A stretch of 64,000 nucleotides of DNA from Dactylonectria macrodidyma (GCA_020744425.1 JAGMUV010000018.1:806001-870000); one strand, 5' to 3'. Numbered from the stretch's first letter, positions 23,200-34,165 are shown. Program-made: numbers and translations. Notes: generated by a model not told the origin, from the letters alone.

Positions 23200-24560
23200 C
23201 CACGAACATCATGGCATCCCAACCAGGGTCAGCCTGAGATCCTCTTTCGGGACCGGGATCCTAGATCTTGATCTTTAACGAAAGTCCCGGAACTTGACTG
23301 TGATTAAATCCTTCTGTGTCTGGAAGTAGTGCGCTCCGATGCAAGGCTCCTTGCCCCTGAGACTTGACTGCATCATGGGGATAAGTAATCTACGTGGACC
23401 TATATAATACTGTTTCTCTTATTCGCGTCTAGACCTCTGCGTGGTGTTTAGACTTGACTTCGCTTATCTATTTATCCTCAGGCCTTACCGTGGTATTTAC
23501 ACTTGAATCTCTTAACCGATACTCTAATACTATTTAACCCCCGTAATTTCTTGCTCTTGCCTTCTTATAAACTCGGCTCTGTCTAATGGGAAAAGCTAAG
23601 AGTGTAGCTGACGCTTTACATCTAGGCTCTGAAAGGAGCGCGGCGAAAGAGAGTAACATTATAAATGGCGAGTTGGTTTATAGGATACTTTAGCCCGCGG
23701 TAGAGTAAAATTATAATAAGATAATAGAATTCTAGTTTAAGTAAGTATATTTATATTGCTTCTATATCGAAATGTTTAATTAACGTAAGTGGATAGGTAT
23801 TAGAGGGTAGAGAGTAAGGCTTTAATATATAACTTAGAGTCTCTAAAAGACTTTATAAGGAAGGTAGCTTATAGTATTAATAGAGAGGATATTAAGGACT
23901 GAGAATTTAATATCTCTAGATAGGAAACTATATGAAAATACTAGAATGTATTTATAGTAGCCTAGTAGTATGCTTACTTTAAGGAGTCGGTACTGCGTGG
24001 TCTAGCGCAGTCTGTAATAGAGGTAAGTGTCTTAATATTAGCGTACTACTGAAGATTAGAACATATTAACTTTATTATTAGTTTATTAAGAGGCCTCTTA
24101 TAGAAGAAATAGATACGCTAAAGCATAAAAGGCGTTATAAGTTTACTATAAAGAATGTGATGCTTAACTACGCTAGATAGCTCTAGGCAGCAGATTAGGT
24201 CAAGCATAAATACCTAGTAACACCCGTTGATGACTGGGGTCCCTTATTAGGAAATACCTACTCCTCTTCTTGAATTGGGGAGTATATTGAGTCTAGCTAT
24301 CGTGTAGGTACTAGTTGAGGCCTTTACTTTAAGGTAATGATATTACGTTTAATTTAATAGCCTAGGCATATACTGACCTGTCCCTAAAGGTCTTATATTT
24401 ATGATATTTATTAACGAGGAAGGGGCGCCAGAGTTCGCTATTTAGCTGTCCCAAGACGTCAAAAGTATAACAAGTACGCCTAATAAAAGGTAGGAATTAT
24501 CGCTTAGTTTTTAAATTCTTCTTCTTATCCCTCTTTATCTTAGACCGTAACACGCCTTAT
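23200..24560. other. TA-rich decayed sequence, RIP-like
   Basis: About 1.35 kb with strong TA dinucleotide richness and stops in all frames. Short protein-like scraps occur (for example KESVLRGLAQSVIEVSVLI near 23980) but no known transposase motif is recognised. The composition contrasts sharply with the GC-balanced genes that follow, as expected from repeat-induced point mutation of a once-repeated sequence. Confidence 0.55.
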
Positions 24561-24580
24561 ATGAAGGCACTAAGCCTGGA

Positions 24581-25215
24581 ATGCTCTGCTTTAACCCTAT
24601 GCTTCTATTCCTGGCTAGACTTCTCGCGTACGAAGCTTTCCAGGACTACAAAACCATTGACGACCTCCTCACGATCGTGCCACTGGAAGGTGAGATGTGG
24701 GTGATACAATGGAAGGACCATCTTGCGCTCGGCTTCACTGGGCCTCCCGCTGGAGACTCGTGGCCACATGTATGGTGGATCCCCACTGGGTTGCTCAGCA
24801 GTTTCCCTTTGCACGCAGCGGGCTACCATAGATATCCCGGCGGCAAGACCACGTTGGATAGGGTTGTATCATCCTACAGTTCAACCATCAAAGCGATCAT
24901 CAATACTCGTCAGCCGCGCGAGGATGCTAGAATACGGTAAGATGGAGACATAGTTCTGGTCTCTATGCAGCAAACGCCAAGGCTGTATGGGTTAATGCAT
25001 GCAGATAAAGGGATCGATACCGTGCATTCGATCTGTGAGACGGAAGGCCTGCCAGTCTTCCGGCCGCGGCCTTGCCAAGCGGAAACTCTGTCGGCTCTCT
25101 CAAATTGTCGCATCTTTCACTTTGCTGGTCATGGCGGTACGCATCCAGATCCTCTGCAGAGCCGTCTGTACCTTGAAGACTGGGATCATCATCCTTTGAC
25201 AGTATTTGATTGAAA
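24581..25215 (+). pseudogene. CHAT-domain protease fragment
   Basis: Two adjoining frames match the C-terminal protease domain of the intact gene at 28608-32498. The first (to 24940) contains SWPHVWWIPTGLLSSFPLHA and DRVVSSYSSTIKAIINTRQ; compare NWPHIWWIPTG and DRVMSSYSSSVKAIIRARQ there. The second (24965-25213) has CRIFHFAGHGGTHPDP, with the catalytic-His motif, and stops at about 25213. The TPR region, the N-terminal part of CHAT and the catalytic cysteine segment are missing, and a frame change separates the two parts. It is a truncated paralogue, not a functional protease. Confidence 0.8.
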
Positions 25216-25272
25216 CCTCGAAGTGAGCGTGCTCCGCGAAGAAAAAGCCGCAGTCGTAATTTACAGTTCTAT

Positions 25273-27157
25273 CTACCAAGGTAAAAATATTTCCTGGTCA
25301 TCCATCCAATATTGAAACGTAGAAACGAGTTTAGCGTCCCGTCCGCTCGAACCCCGTTGATGTAATTCAATTTGCTCAGCGCCCCAGATGTAAGGCAATT
25401 CCAAAGTTTTCCACGAAATTCCGTTGCCCCTCGTGACTAACGTGCGGATGATGTCACGGTGACAAACTTTTCCAGTTGTTCTGATTTCCTGGAGTTTATC
25501 GGGAACGGTAACCGTAAAGGCAAACTTTATCTCGCTATCGCTTGGTACGTCTTTAGGAGAATCGGTTGTTGGATAAAGCTGACGGATATGGGACCCAGGT
25601 CCAAAGTTCATGACCGTGACGTAGAGCCTGTCGGGACTTTGGTTGTGGAAAATATAAGTGAACTCGGCAGCGTCCGACGGTCCAGCTGCCTCGTCTCTCT
25701 GTTTTCTTGTAAAGGTGAGTTTGAAAGGCATTTCGGTACGCAGACGTAGAACTTGCCCGAACCGGCCTAAATGACTGAGAGCAACTGCTGTTTTTCTCGC
25801 AAGCTGGGGATCATGTGTTTCAAGAGCTACACCACGTACAGGGCCGCGATAGGCAGTCAACTGTTCGGGAGCGACAATCTCGACGCGGTTCATCTGCTTC
25901 ACCAATTGCAGTGCATCCGGATCGTGTTCTCTAATGCCTTCAAGGATCTGGAGAGGACTGGCAATCCGATCCTGCAGAGCTTCTTTGAGACTCCGACAAA
26001 AGGCAGCACCCCACGCGGTATCCGCCACAAATTGAAACACTTTATCCCCGAAACTCCACCGGGAAGGCATGAAAGGCTAGGTGGGACCTCGGCGCTGCTT
26101 GTGCCGGGCTCGATCCGATCCACTGAGACGGAGGCTAACGGTGCGGCGCGGAAGGTAAATTCAGACTGTTGTTCAACCCCGTGGATTTTTCCGATGGGAA
26201 GAAAGATCCGGTCTCCCTCCATCCTTGCGATGACGGGCGTGATCGAGAACGGCTCCGTGGACCCAAAGAAGAGAAGCCGATCTCGACCGTACACTTTCGG
26301 TGTTTGACCTGTCACCTTGGGGGCCAATAAATCACGAAGTGTTCGGTACGTCACGAGAAAATTGGAGGGTTTCTTCTGCTCAAAGTATTTTAAAAATGCT
26401 TGCGTGAATGCTCCGCCTGTTGTGCCGCTGGTTGTCTCGGCAGCCTTCTCATGGCTGTCGCATGCCGCAATGAGTGTGAACCACTCCGGGTTGATTGACC
26501 AGGACGTATCTAGGTGACTGTAGCAACCGGGGAACTTTGGCGGAGCCCTGTCGACAACAGGCTCGTCACTGGGCAGGTTGGGAATATGGGTCCATCCGTT
26601 GGGAGTTCGAAATCGAACGCTTTCGCGCCATGAGCCGCCTGAGTAGCAGCCGTCGAGAGGGACGACAACCTAGACCTTTTTGTCGTTGAACTTTTTAAGC
26701 CATTAATTCAATTCCCATCCGCATACTGGCCGCCCTCCCTTGCAAAAGTCGACCGTGAGTAGCGAAGGATCTGTTTCTTTGTTGGGAGATCCTTTTATTC
26801 TAGGGAGTCGTGCGCCATGGCCGGAGTAATAAAAGAAAAACATGTCACCAGCGTGTGTGCCGGCGAGTACCGTGTCGAACTGTTTCTTGATATTGTCAAA
26901 GGTTGGCCAGACATGAGACTCCTCAGTTGGCTCTTTGGAGTCTCGCTCGGCCGTTGAAGATGTGAGGGCGGTGATCCGGAATTCGGTGCCAAAGGCGCTT
27001 TCTAGGGAAACGATGAATTCCGTTCACATCGTTGAGGCATCCTCGCAGCCTGTCGATAACATGCTCTTTATCTCCAGTGTTTCTGGAGTCTCCGTGGAAA
27101 TAAAAGTCGATTTCCAACTAGCAAGGCAAATCGTCTAGACCCAGACAGGTCTGTCAT
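25273..27157 (-). pseudogene. C14 caspase-like (metacaspase-type) gene, inactivated
   Basis: The reading starts at MTDLSGSRRFALLVG (ATG complement at 27155-27157). Caspase landmarks are intact as text: GCLNDVNGIHRF, the catalytic-His motif DMFFFYYSGHGARLP, and the catalytic-Cys motif DGCYSGGSWRESV. A beta-rich C-terminal region of about 350 residues follows, ending at 25273. Lesions: a frameshift right after FALLVG, another near HRF, an in-frame TAA after CGWELN, a TAG after NDKKV, and a frameshift at about 26070-26100. The TAG is explained by one C-to-T change of a Gln codon. Known relatives are cytosolic cysteine peptidases linked to regulated cell death. It lies in the inserted element, divergent from the TPR-CHAT gene and tail-to-tail with the CHAT fragment. 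Confidence 0.8.
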
Positions 27158-28607
27158 CTTGATTTGCACGAGAATCAAGTCGAGGTATACACGAAGAGTA
27201 AAGCATAGTAATGCTACAGGTGGTGACTTGCTGTACAATTGGGTTCCCATTTATTCCCACGAATATGTTGACGCGGAACTGTCGCTCTGCTTGGCCGGGC
27301 GAGGGATCGACGTCCACGGCAAGCTGAGCCCTCTGCGAGGGCGCATGGAAAGTGTGGCTAATTCGTCCAGCTGATGAGAGGCAAAGCGAGTCAGAGGGCA
27401 AGATGAGGGGATAGAAACAATGAAGGTAAGCAGACCGGGTGTTTTTCTGGCGCATCCAGTCACTATTGGGTCTTTTGCAACGCTCGAATGTGATAGTGGC
27501 TGCGGCGTTGCCCTCGCTCAGATCTAGCGGCTTATGCCGGACGGAGAGTGCTCTCATTGGCTTGCGATAAAAGAGTCACGCTAGGCTTTGACTGTTTCGT
27601 AGTCAAAAGTGCACTATAAAGTTATTCGTTGCAAAAGTTGCCTGACAGCAAATATGCATCACGCACTTTTCTAGTGGAGGGGTCCGGGAGCAGGCTGTGG
27701 CTATGACAGCTAGTCGCAACGCAAGCGGGAGCTGTGACGTGGCCACGTTTCGAGGGCCCAAGATACATGTGAGTACTTCCATAGCCGAAACAAAGTAAGA
27801 TTCGCCTCTAGGGACCGCGCGTTCGGCTACAAGATGATCATGCTGGGGATCCCACTATTGCAGGGAGGACTGTGTGTTCGTGGTGACTCGCCGTGCCGCG
27901 TCCCTACCGAATGCGCGAAGTTGGGTATTCCCTACCTTATTTCAGCCCGAAATTTTACATTCACAGAGCTGTGCAACGCACACTCGAAATCCCCACAGCG
28001 ATCCTTACCGTTTTCGTTTGGGCGATCAGTGGAGCCAGACCACCTTTTGCTCGGTGATGAGCACCAGGCCAAGCATAGGTCACTTGATGAATTTTTACAT
28101 GCAGGCTGGGTTTGCTTCAGTGAGATCTCCCATAGCGACCGATGAAGAGCATTCGACCAATGATCGGCTGGATCAGTGGCGCGAATGGACCAATCGAAGG
28201 CAGAAACGTGTCCGTTGGAAATTCCAATTCCAATTCCAATTCGAAATTACAGGCTTTGAGATGCATGGTTAAGCGAGGCACTGTGGTTAGCTTGCGCCTT
28301 AGACTAGTATTTAATAAGGCATGGGAGCCTCAAGGGTGCGACCGCTATCGTGGGTCATTGTCCACATTGATTAGCTCAGACCATACATAGTGGTATCCTG
28401 GACCACGCGGAAACAGGAGCGCCACGCTCTACTTGCTGCTAGTACTTGTTTTGAAAGTGTTGGCAAGCGAATCACCGCTGAAAGAGAATTGGCACGGCCC
28501 TCTCTTGGTAAGCAACAACTATTCATGCAGTTTATCGTAATGTTTATATTGAAGTTCGCTGTGCGATAGGCCTGTTCTTTGTTGGGCGACAGCTGTCCAC
28601 GATCACA
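27158..28607. other. Spacer between divergent caspase-clan genes
   Basis: About 1.45 kb with no convincing gene. It includes the 5' regions of the C14 relic and of the TPR-CHAT gene. A short tandem ATTCCA repeat lies at 28221-28244. Confidence 0.45.
28221..28244 (+). repeat. Hexanucleotide tandem repeat (ATTCCA)n
   Basis: Three exact ATTCCA units and a fourth with one change (ATTCGA). Simple repeat within the spacer upstream of the TPR-CHAT gene. Confidence 0.7.
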
Positions 28608-31600
28608 ATGGTGGGAGGCCATGAAACACCTGGCCAGGCCGCAGAGCAAACTATCGATATGGCCCTACGGCCCTGTTCGGATAGGCAAGCGACTTGGAAT
28701 TACATTGCAAACAGCGCAATCGACAGATATCTGCCGACAGGTGCACCAGCCGATCTTGAGAAATCCATCACTCCACAGGAACATCCAGATCAAGTACAAC
28801 TCCAGAATAATCTTGCACTCCGTCTTGCTTGCAAACATTCGCCAGCAGGTGGAATGGAGGACCTGGAAGAAGCTATCCGAATTCAACGGCATGTCATCGA
28901 TGAAACCCCATCAGACCATCCACAACGATGCACATACTTGAACAACCTTGCGGTACTGCTCGGTGACAGATATATGAAGACAGGAGTGCAGGGTGATCTG
29001 GAGGAAGCTATCCGGTGTTCACGGCAAAGTATAGATTCGGACCAGGAGAACCCTACGCTGCGTGCAGCGTTATTGTGCAACCTCGGAGCTCGGCTGGGTA
29101 ATCGGTATTCCCTAACGGGTGATATAAATGATCTCGAGGAAGCCATAAAGATAGGACGAGAAGCTGTCGCAGCATGCCATGCGGGTCATCCCGTTCAACT
29201 AGTATGCTTGAATAACCTTGGAATACGCCTGAGCCATAGGTTTTGCAGAACAGCTCAAATGGATGATCTTGAAGAGTCCATCCAACTTGGACGGCAAGTT
29301 ATCGACGATACTCATCAAGGACACCCGGATCTACCAGAATGGTTGAACAACCTTGGAGTTCACCTTGGCTATCGGTACTCTAGAAAAGGGGCAGTGGAGG
29401 ATCTGGAAGAGTCCATTCGACTCGGACGGAACGCCGTCAAGAATACCTCAGTGAATCATCCACAACGAGCAGCATTCTTGAACAATCTTGGAAACAGACT
29501 TGGCGATGAATATTTCAGAACAGGGGATGCCGAATGTCTCGGAGAAGCCATAGTTCATGCTAGACAAGCTGTGGAAATAACGCCAGAAGGCCATCCGGAC
29601 CGAGCAGCGTGGCTAAACGACCTTGGAGTTTTGTTGGGTGAAAGATTTTCGAGCACGGGGACAATGGATGACCTGGAAAAGGCCATTACTATTGGACGAC
29701 AAGCGGTTAACGCGACTCCACCCAACCATCCCGACCGCGCAGGACGTTTAAACAATCTAGGGAGCCTACTCAGTGATAGGTATTCCAGGACAGGAGAGGA
29801 GACAGACCTTGAGGGTGCCATTGAAACGGGACGGCAAGCACTGGATGCGACTCCGGAAGACCATCCAGATCGAGCGGCTTTTCTCAACAATCTAGGCCTC
29901 CGCCTCAGCCTTCAGCACTCGAGAACAGGTGCAATGGACAATCTGAAAGAGGCCATCCGTTATGGGCGACAAGCTGTGAATGCGACCCCACCAGATCACC
30001 CAGAGCGATCAGGTCGCATGGGTAATTTAGGAGTTCTTCTTGGGAACATGTTTTCATGCACAGGAGTGATGGATGATTTGGAGGAAGCCATTCGATATGA
30101 ACGAAGAGCTTTGGAAGCGACTCCGCCAAACCATCCTCGACGATCTGCATGCTTTAACAACCTTGCTGTTCGTCTTAAACACAGATATCTGAGAACACAG
30201 TCGCTTGGCGATCTTGAGGAATCTATTGAACTTGGACGGCAGGCAGTTGATGCGACTCCGCCGCATCATCCTGATCGAGCAAGAAGGCTAGATAACCTTG
30301 GAGATTTACTTGGACGCAGATATTCGAGAACAGAACTCATGAAAGACCTCGAAGAGGCCATCCGGATTGAACGGGAAGCTATTAGAGGACTTCCCGAGGG
30401 CCACCCCGATCGACCGGCGTGCCTGAGTAACCTTGCAATACGTCTGAGCCATAGATTTTCCAAGACAGACCAGATGAGCGATCTTGAAGAAGCCATCCAG
30501 ATTGGAAGACAAGCTGTCAACGATACTCCCCATGGACACCTGAGTCAAGCAGGATGGCTGAATAATCTTGGCTCTTTGCTTGGCGACAGTTTCTTGAAAA
30601 CCGAAGCCATGGCGGAGCTTGACGAAGCCATCTGCCATGCGAGACGGTCTGTGGAAGCGACCCCGGAAAGCTATCCAGATCGAGCAGGGCGTTTGACTAA
30701 TTTAGGAGTCCTGCTTGGTTGTCGTTATTCCAGAACGCGAGCCGAAGAGCACCTGGAGGAGTCTGTTACCTGCTTGGATCAGGCTCTGGCCCAAATTTCG
30801 TCACCAGTGCTCAGCCGTATTCGTGCTGGTATACTATCCGTACATTATTTGGCCACCATACCTGCTTGGCACCGAGCGTATGAGACTGCAAGAGTTGCGA
30901 TCAATCTTATACCATTGCTGTCTCCACAATCGCTTCACAATTCAGATAAGCAGTATGTGCTTGGTCAAATTGCTGGCTTCTGCTCCGACGCAGCCGCAGT
31001 AGCCCTGCAGGCTGGCGAAGGGCCGTTGCGTGCGCTTGACTTTCTCGAGCAGGGTCGTGGTGTGCTTGCAACATCTATTGAGGAGATACGAGCTGATGTT
31101 GGGGACTTACGAAAGGAGCATCCTGCGCTCGCGGCGGAGTTCATTCGCCTACAAGATGAATTTGGTAGGCCAACTACACCTAAATGCAACGATGAACTAG
31201 AGTATTCTACAACCCCTCACCTAGACAACCGTTACCAGGCCGAAAAAGATCTCAACAGGCTGCTCATCACTATTCGGGAAAATTTTGGTTTCGAGAGGTT
31301 CTTACTCCCACCGAGCGAAGCCGCAATGCGGAATGCTGCGGAACTTGGTCCTATTATTGTGGTCAACACAAGCCAGTACCGCTGCGACGCAATCCTTATT
31401 GAACAAAAACAAATCAGGTCCGTAGCTCTGTTGCATTTGGAATACTCTACCATGCAATCCATGGCGAAGAGTGGTGACCTAAGAGGTTCGCATGCCCTCG
31501 CGTGGCTGTGGGACGGGACTGCCAACCCGATTCTGAGCGCTTTGGGGATCACGAAGCCTCCATCCGACAACAACTGGCCCCATATCTGGTGGATCCCCAC

Positions 31601-32498
31601 GGGTCCTCTGACCGGGTTTCCTCTACATGCAGCCGGGCGCCACGGCGGAGGTTCCTCTGAGGCAGTGCTTGATAGGGTTATGTCGTCGTATAGCTCGTCT
31701 GTGAAAGCTATCATCCGCGCTCGCCAGCGCCCTCTTGTCACATCCTTCTCTACAAAAGCACTTGTGGTCGCGATGGACAACACTCCTGAGTGCTCCCCCT
31801 TGCCTTTTGCATCGAAAGAGCTGGACGTGCTGCGTGGCCTTTACGAATCTATGGCAATCAACACTGTTGAGCCAGGACGGCGCGTCAACGACGTCATGTC
31901 GCAGATGCTACAGTGTAAGATATTCCATTTCGCTGGTCATGGACATACCGACATTCATGATCCTTCGAAAAGCAACTTGATCTTGGAAGACGGAAAGCTC
32001 ATGGTGGCCAACCTTCTTGAACAGAATCTCCGTCAGACTTCGCCATTCCTCGCTTATCTATCAGCCTGTGGAACAGGCCGAGTTCATGATGAGCAGTTCC
32101 TCGATGAAAGCATACACTTGATCAGTGCCTTCCAGCTAGCAGGATTTCGCCACGTCATTGGTACCTTGTGGGAAGTCAACGATGAATTGTGCGTGGACGT
32201 GGCTAGGATCACTTATGAGGAGATGAGGGATGGAGGGATGACAGATGAGTCAGTATGTCTAGGACTACACAAAGCTGCCAGAGAACTTCGAGACCTCTCG
32301 TACACTTCGCAAACAAATACCGCGAGCAGAAGGCCACCCCATACCAAAAGATGGTCTACGGAGGTGGCAACGGGCGCTCAGGGTGGAGGTAACAAAGATT
32401 GGAGCGATGGTAAAGCGCCCAGGGACATTATTGTATGTGGTGACGACGAAGGGGCAAGCGTATCGCATTGGGTTCCGTATGTGCATTTTGGTGTTTGA
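28608..32498 (+). CDS. TPR-CHAT caspase-clan protease
   Basis: Uninterrupted 1296-aa reading frame, apparently intronless. Residues about 60-720 hold about fifteen 42-residue tetratricopeptide-like repeats (pattern: NNLGxxLxxRYSRTGxMDDLEEAIxxGRQAVxATPPxHPDRA). A linker carries the conserved ALDFLEQGRGVLATSIEEIR. Residues about 850-1296 form the CHAT domain: NWPHIWWIPTGPL, the catalytic His in FHFAGHGHTD (His1111) and the catalytic Cys in YLSACGTG (Cys1154), then GFRHVIGTLWEVND and the usual end WVPYVHFGV. CHAT proteases belong to the caspase/separase clan; TPR-CHAT proteins include bacterial gasdermin-activating and CRISPR-associated (Craspase) proteases, and fungal ones are common but mostly unstudied. 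Both dyad residues are present, so activity is plausible. It is the only intact gene of the inserted element. Confidence 0.9.
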   Translation: MVGGHETPGQAAEQTIDMALRPCSDRQATWNYIANSAIDRYLPTGAPADLEKSITPQEHPDQVQLQNNLALRLACKHSPAGGMEDLEEAIRIQRHVIDETPSDHPQRCTYLNNLAVLLGDRYMKTGVQGDLEEAIRCSRQSIDSDQENPTLRAALLCNLGARLGNRYSLTGDINDLEEAIKIGREAVAACHAGHPVQLVCLNNLGIRLSHRFCRTAQMDDLEESIQLGRQVIDDTHQGHPDLPEWLNNLGVHLGYRYSRKGAVEDLEESIRLGRNAVKNTSVNHPQRAAFLNNLGNRLGDEYFRTGDAECLGEAIVHARQAVEITPEGHPDRAAWLNDLGVLLGERFSSTGTMDDLEKAITIGRQAVNATPPNHPDRAGRLNNLGSLLSDRYSRTGEETDLEGAIETGRQALDATPEDHPDRAAFLNNLGLRLSLQHSRTGAMDNLKEAIRYGRQAVNATPPDHPERSGRMGNLGVLLGNMFSCTGVMDDLEEAIRYERRALEATPPNHPRRSACFNNLAVRLKHRYLRTQSLGDLEESIELGRQAVDATPPHHPDRARRLDNLGDLLGRRYSRTELMKDLEEAIRIEREAIRGLPEGHPDRPACLSNLAIRLSHRFSKTDQMSDLEEAIQIGRQAVNDTPHGHLSQAGWLNNLGSLLGDSFLKTEAMAELDEAICHARRSVEATPESYPDRAGRLTNLGVLLGCRYSRTRAEEHLEESVTCLDQALAQISSPVLSRIRAGILSVHYLATIPAWHRAYETARVAINLIPLLSPQSLHNSDKQYVLGQIAGFCSDAAAVALQAGEGPLRALDFLEQGRGVLATSIEEIRADVGDLRKEHPALAAEFIRLQDEFGRPTTPKCNDELEYSTTPHLDNRYQAEKDLNRLLITIRENFGFERFLLPPSEAAMRNAAELGPIIVVNTSQYRCDAILIEQKQIRSVALLHLEYSTMQSMAKSGDLRGSHALAWLWDGTANPILSALGITKPPSDNNWPHIWWIPTGPLTGFPLHAAGRHGGGSSEAVLDRVMSSYSSSVKAIIRARQRPLVTSFSTKALVVAMDNTPECSPLPFASKELDVLRGLYESMAINTVEPGRRVNDVMSQMLQCKIFHFAGHGHTDIHDPSKSNLILEDGKLMVANLLEQNLRQTSPFLAYLSACGTGRVHDEQFLDESIHLISAFQLAGFRHVIGTLWEVNDELCVDVARITYEEMRDGGMTDESVCLGLHKAARELRDLSYTSQTNTASRRPPHTKRWSTEVATGAQGGGNKDWSDGKAPRDIIVCGDDEGASVSHWVPYVHFGV

Positions 32499-32993
32499 CT
32501 GTTGGTATCGTCAGTGCTTATTTTAGCTTTGTCGTTGTTTTCGGCCAATTATTCACGTTCGTTTCAAAAACACCAGCAGTTACCACAGCCATCATCCTCG
32601 TCTTGAAATATGATACAGTGGGCTTGAAGGTATGGCCTCGGCCTACATACCCGGACATCGGGGTGCTTTTTCTAGTTGCCGGCCAGCCGATGTATCGAAG
32701 ACAAGCCCAAGCAAGTAAGGTATTGTAGGTCTACTCTTTGTTGGTGTTCACGTCCTTCTTGCCGGGTTCTGAAGTATAAGCTATTGAGTCGAATACGACC
32801 GCCGTGGAGCTCATTTGCCGCTAAAGGATGGCTAGTTACTATGTCCTTTCGCAATATATGAGCTATGTGAGAAATTATAGCCAATGGAAGTTTAGTTACT
32901 ATTAGAGGTATATTCTAGATACAAGACATAGTGCAAAGAGATCAAAACAAGGACGAGATTGGTCTGTCCCATGGCTCAGGGGAAATATCCAGC

Positions 32994-33015
32994 ACCACGT
33001 GCGAAAGCACGTGGT
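32994..33015. repeat. Perfect 9-bp inverted repeat with GAAA loop
   Basis: Arms ACCACGTGC and GCACGTGGT enclose GAAA. As RNA this would be a stable hairpin with a GNRA-type loop; as DNA each arm contains a CACGTG E-box. No role can be assigned. Confidence 0.7.
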
Positions 33016-33087
33016 ACCCTTACGCGTAGCAAGGACACTTTGTCACGCAATCACGTAGGTTCATGACAGGCTGCGATATCATGTACT

Positions 33088-33121
33088 GAGATATAGAATA
33101 TGCTGGGATATTCTATATTCA
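33088..33121. repeat. Inverted repeat around a GCTGGGAT loop
   Basis: Arms ATATAGAATAT and ATATTCTATAT (11 bp each, the second starting within the loop's last bases) flank GCTGGG. TA-rich, so partly favoured by composition. Confidence 0.5.
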
Positions 33122-34039
33122 GGGACACCACGTACTATACTAACATTTGTAATAGCATATCATACACTGTCCCAAAGTTTGGTCTGTAACGTCATATCCT
33201 ATACTAAAGATTGAGCTGGGACATAGCATATCATCCTAAAGCATGCACTAGTATATTATTTAAGCCCCAGAAATGTAATTTAAAGAGACTATATGTTAAC
33301 TATACTAGGATCTTACTTATTAGGGATCTCAAGCTCAATATATACATATAGGCCTTGAAACGCATAAACAGCAGAATAGATGTCCCTTATTTATAATTTT
33401 TATTTTTTTATTTTATACTTTATTAGAATAATTAGGAGCTTCCCCCTCTCTTCAAGGTCACGTCTCAAAGTCCTAGATTTAGAGTTTAAAAGTCCTAGAT
33501 AGAATCACATAAAATATACCATAAGCCCCTAGAAAGCTCTCACTATAATAATTACAATCACCTTAATTTTATCAACTACACCTAACATCCCTACACAATC
33601 CAATTACATACATTAGTTACCCCCCTTACACAACCCCGAACATACGCAGTTTATAGTCAGCTTATTAATATAAAGGCCAATTTTCAGGCTTTAGTTGAAC
33701 TAGCAGCGGATCGGGGATCATGAGGGCAACTGGGAGCGGAACCTGGCAGGGCTCGGAACCGGGTACGCCTAACAATATTTTTAATCAAGTGCATGCAATC
33801 GCCAGTCTAAAATCAGGTATTCAGTTTCGTAGGTTATTAGTATACTAAGTTATCAATAAACCGGGACAACGATAATTAATGGCTTAGTATCGCACTGAGG
33901 GTGCTAAAGGCCTAACATAATTATAATAAGCAGCGGCCGTGTGTTGATTGATGATTGTTGTCTGTGTTTTTTTCTTTTCTTTTTGCTGCGGGGGTTCGGT
34001 CCCAGAACTGGGGATCTGTGATCCTAAAAGCAGGCCCTC

Positions 34040-34140
34040 ACCCTCGCTCAGCTCCTTGCTCAGCCCACCTCAGCTCCTGCTCCGAAATCCTCAGCCCTTG
34101 CTCAGCAGCAGCTCAGCTTAAAAAGGCAGGAACTCAGCTC
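34040..34140. repeat. Right subterminal CTCAGC array
   Basis: About eight copies of CTCAGC or CAGCTC lie within 100 bases just inside the right inverted repeat, mirroring 23036-23136 at the other end. Confidence 0.6.
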
Positions 34141-34165
34141 TGTGAACAGAAATGGATTTTGGTGT

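Larger units (their letters stand above)
32499..33930. other. TA-rich right arm of the insertion
   Basis: About 1.4 kb. From about 32880 the sequence becomes TA-rich with many stops and no gene. It includes two strong inverted repeats annotated separately. It resembles the left TA-rich arm in composition but I saw no clear sequence identity between the two. Confidence 0.5.

Noticed and set aside
27834..28390. Overlapping plus-strand frames before the TPR-CHAT gene
   Set aside because: Three frames overlap, none has domain features, and one depends on a simple hexanucleotide repeat.
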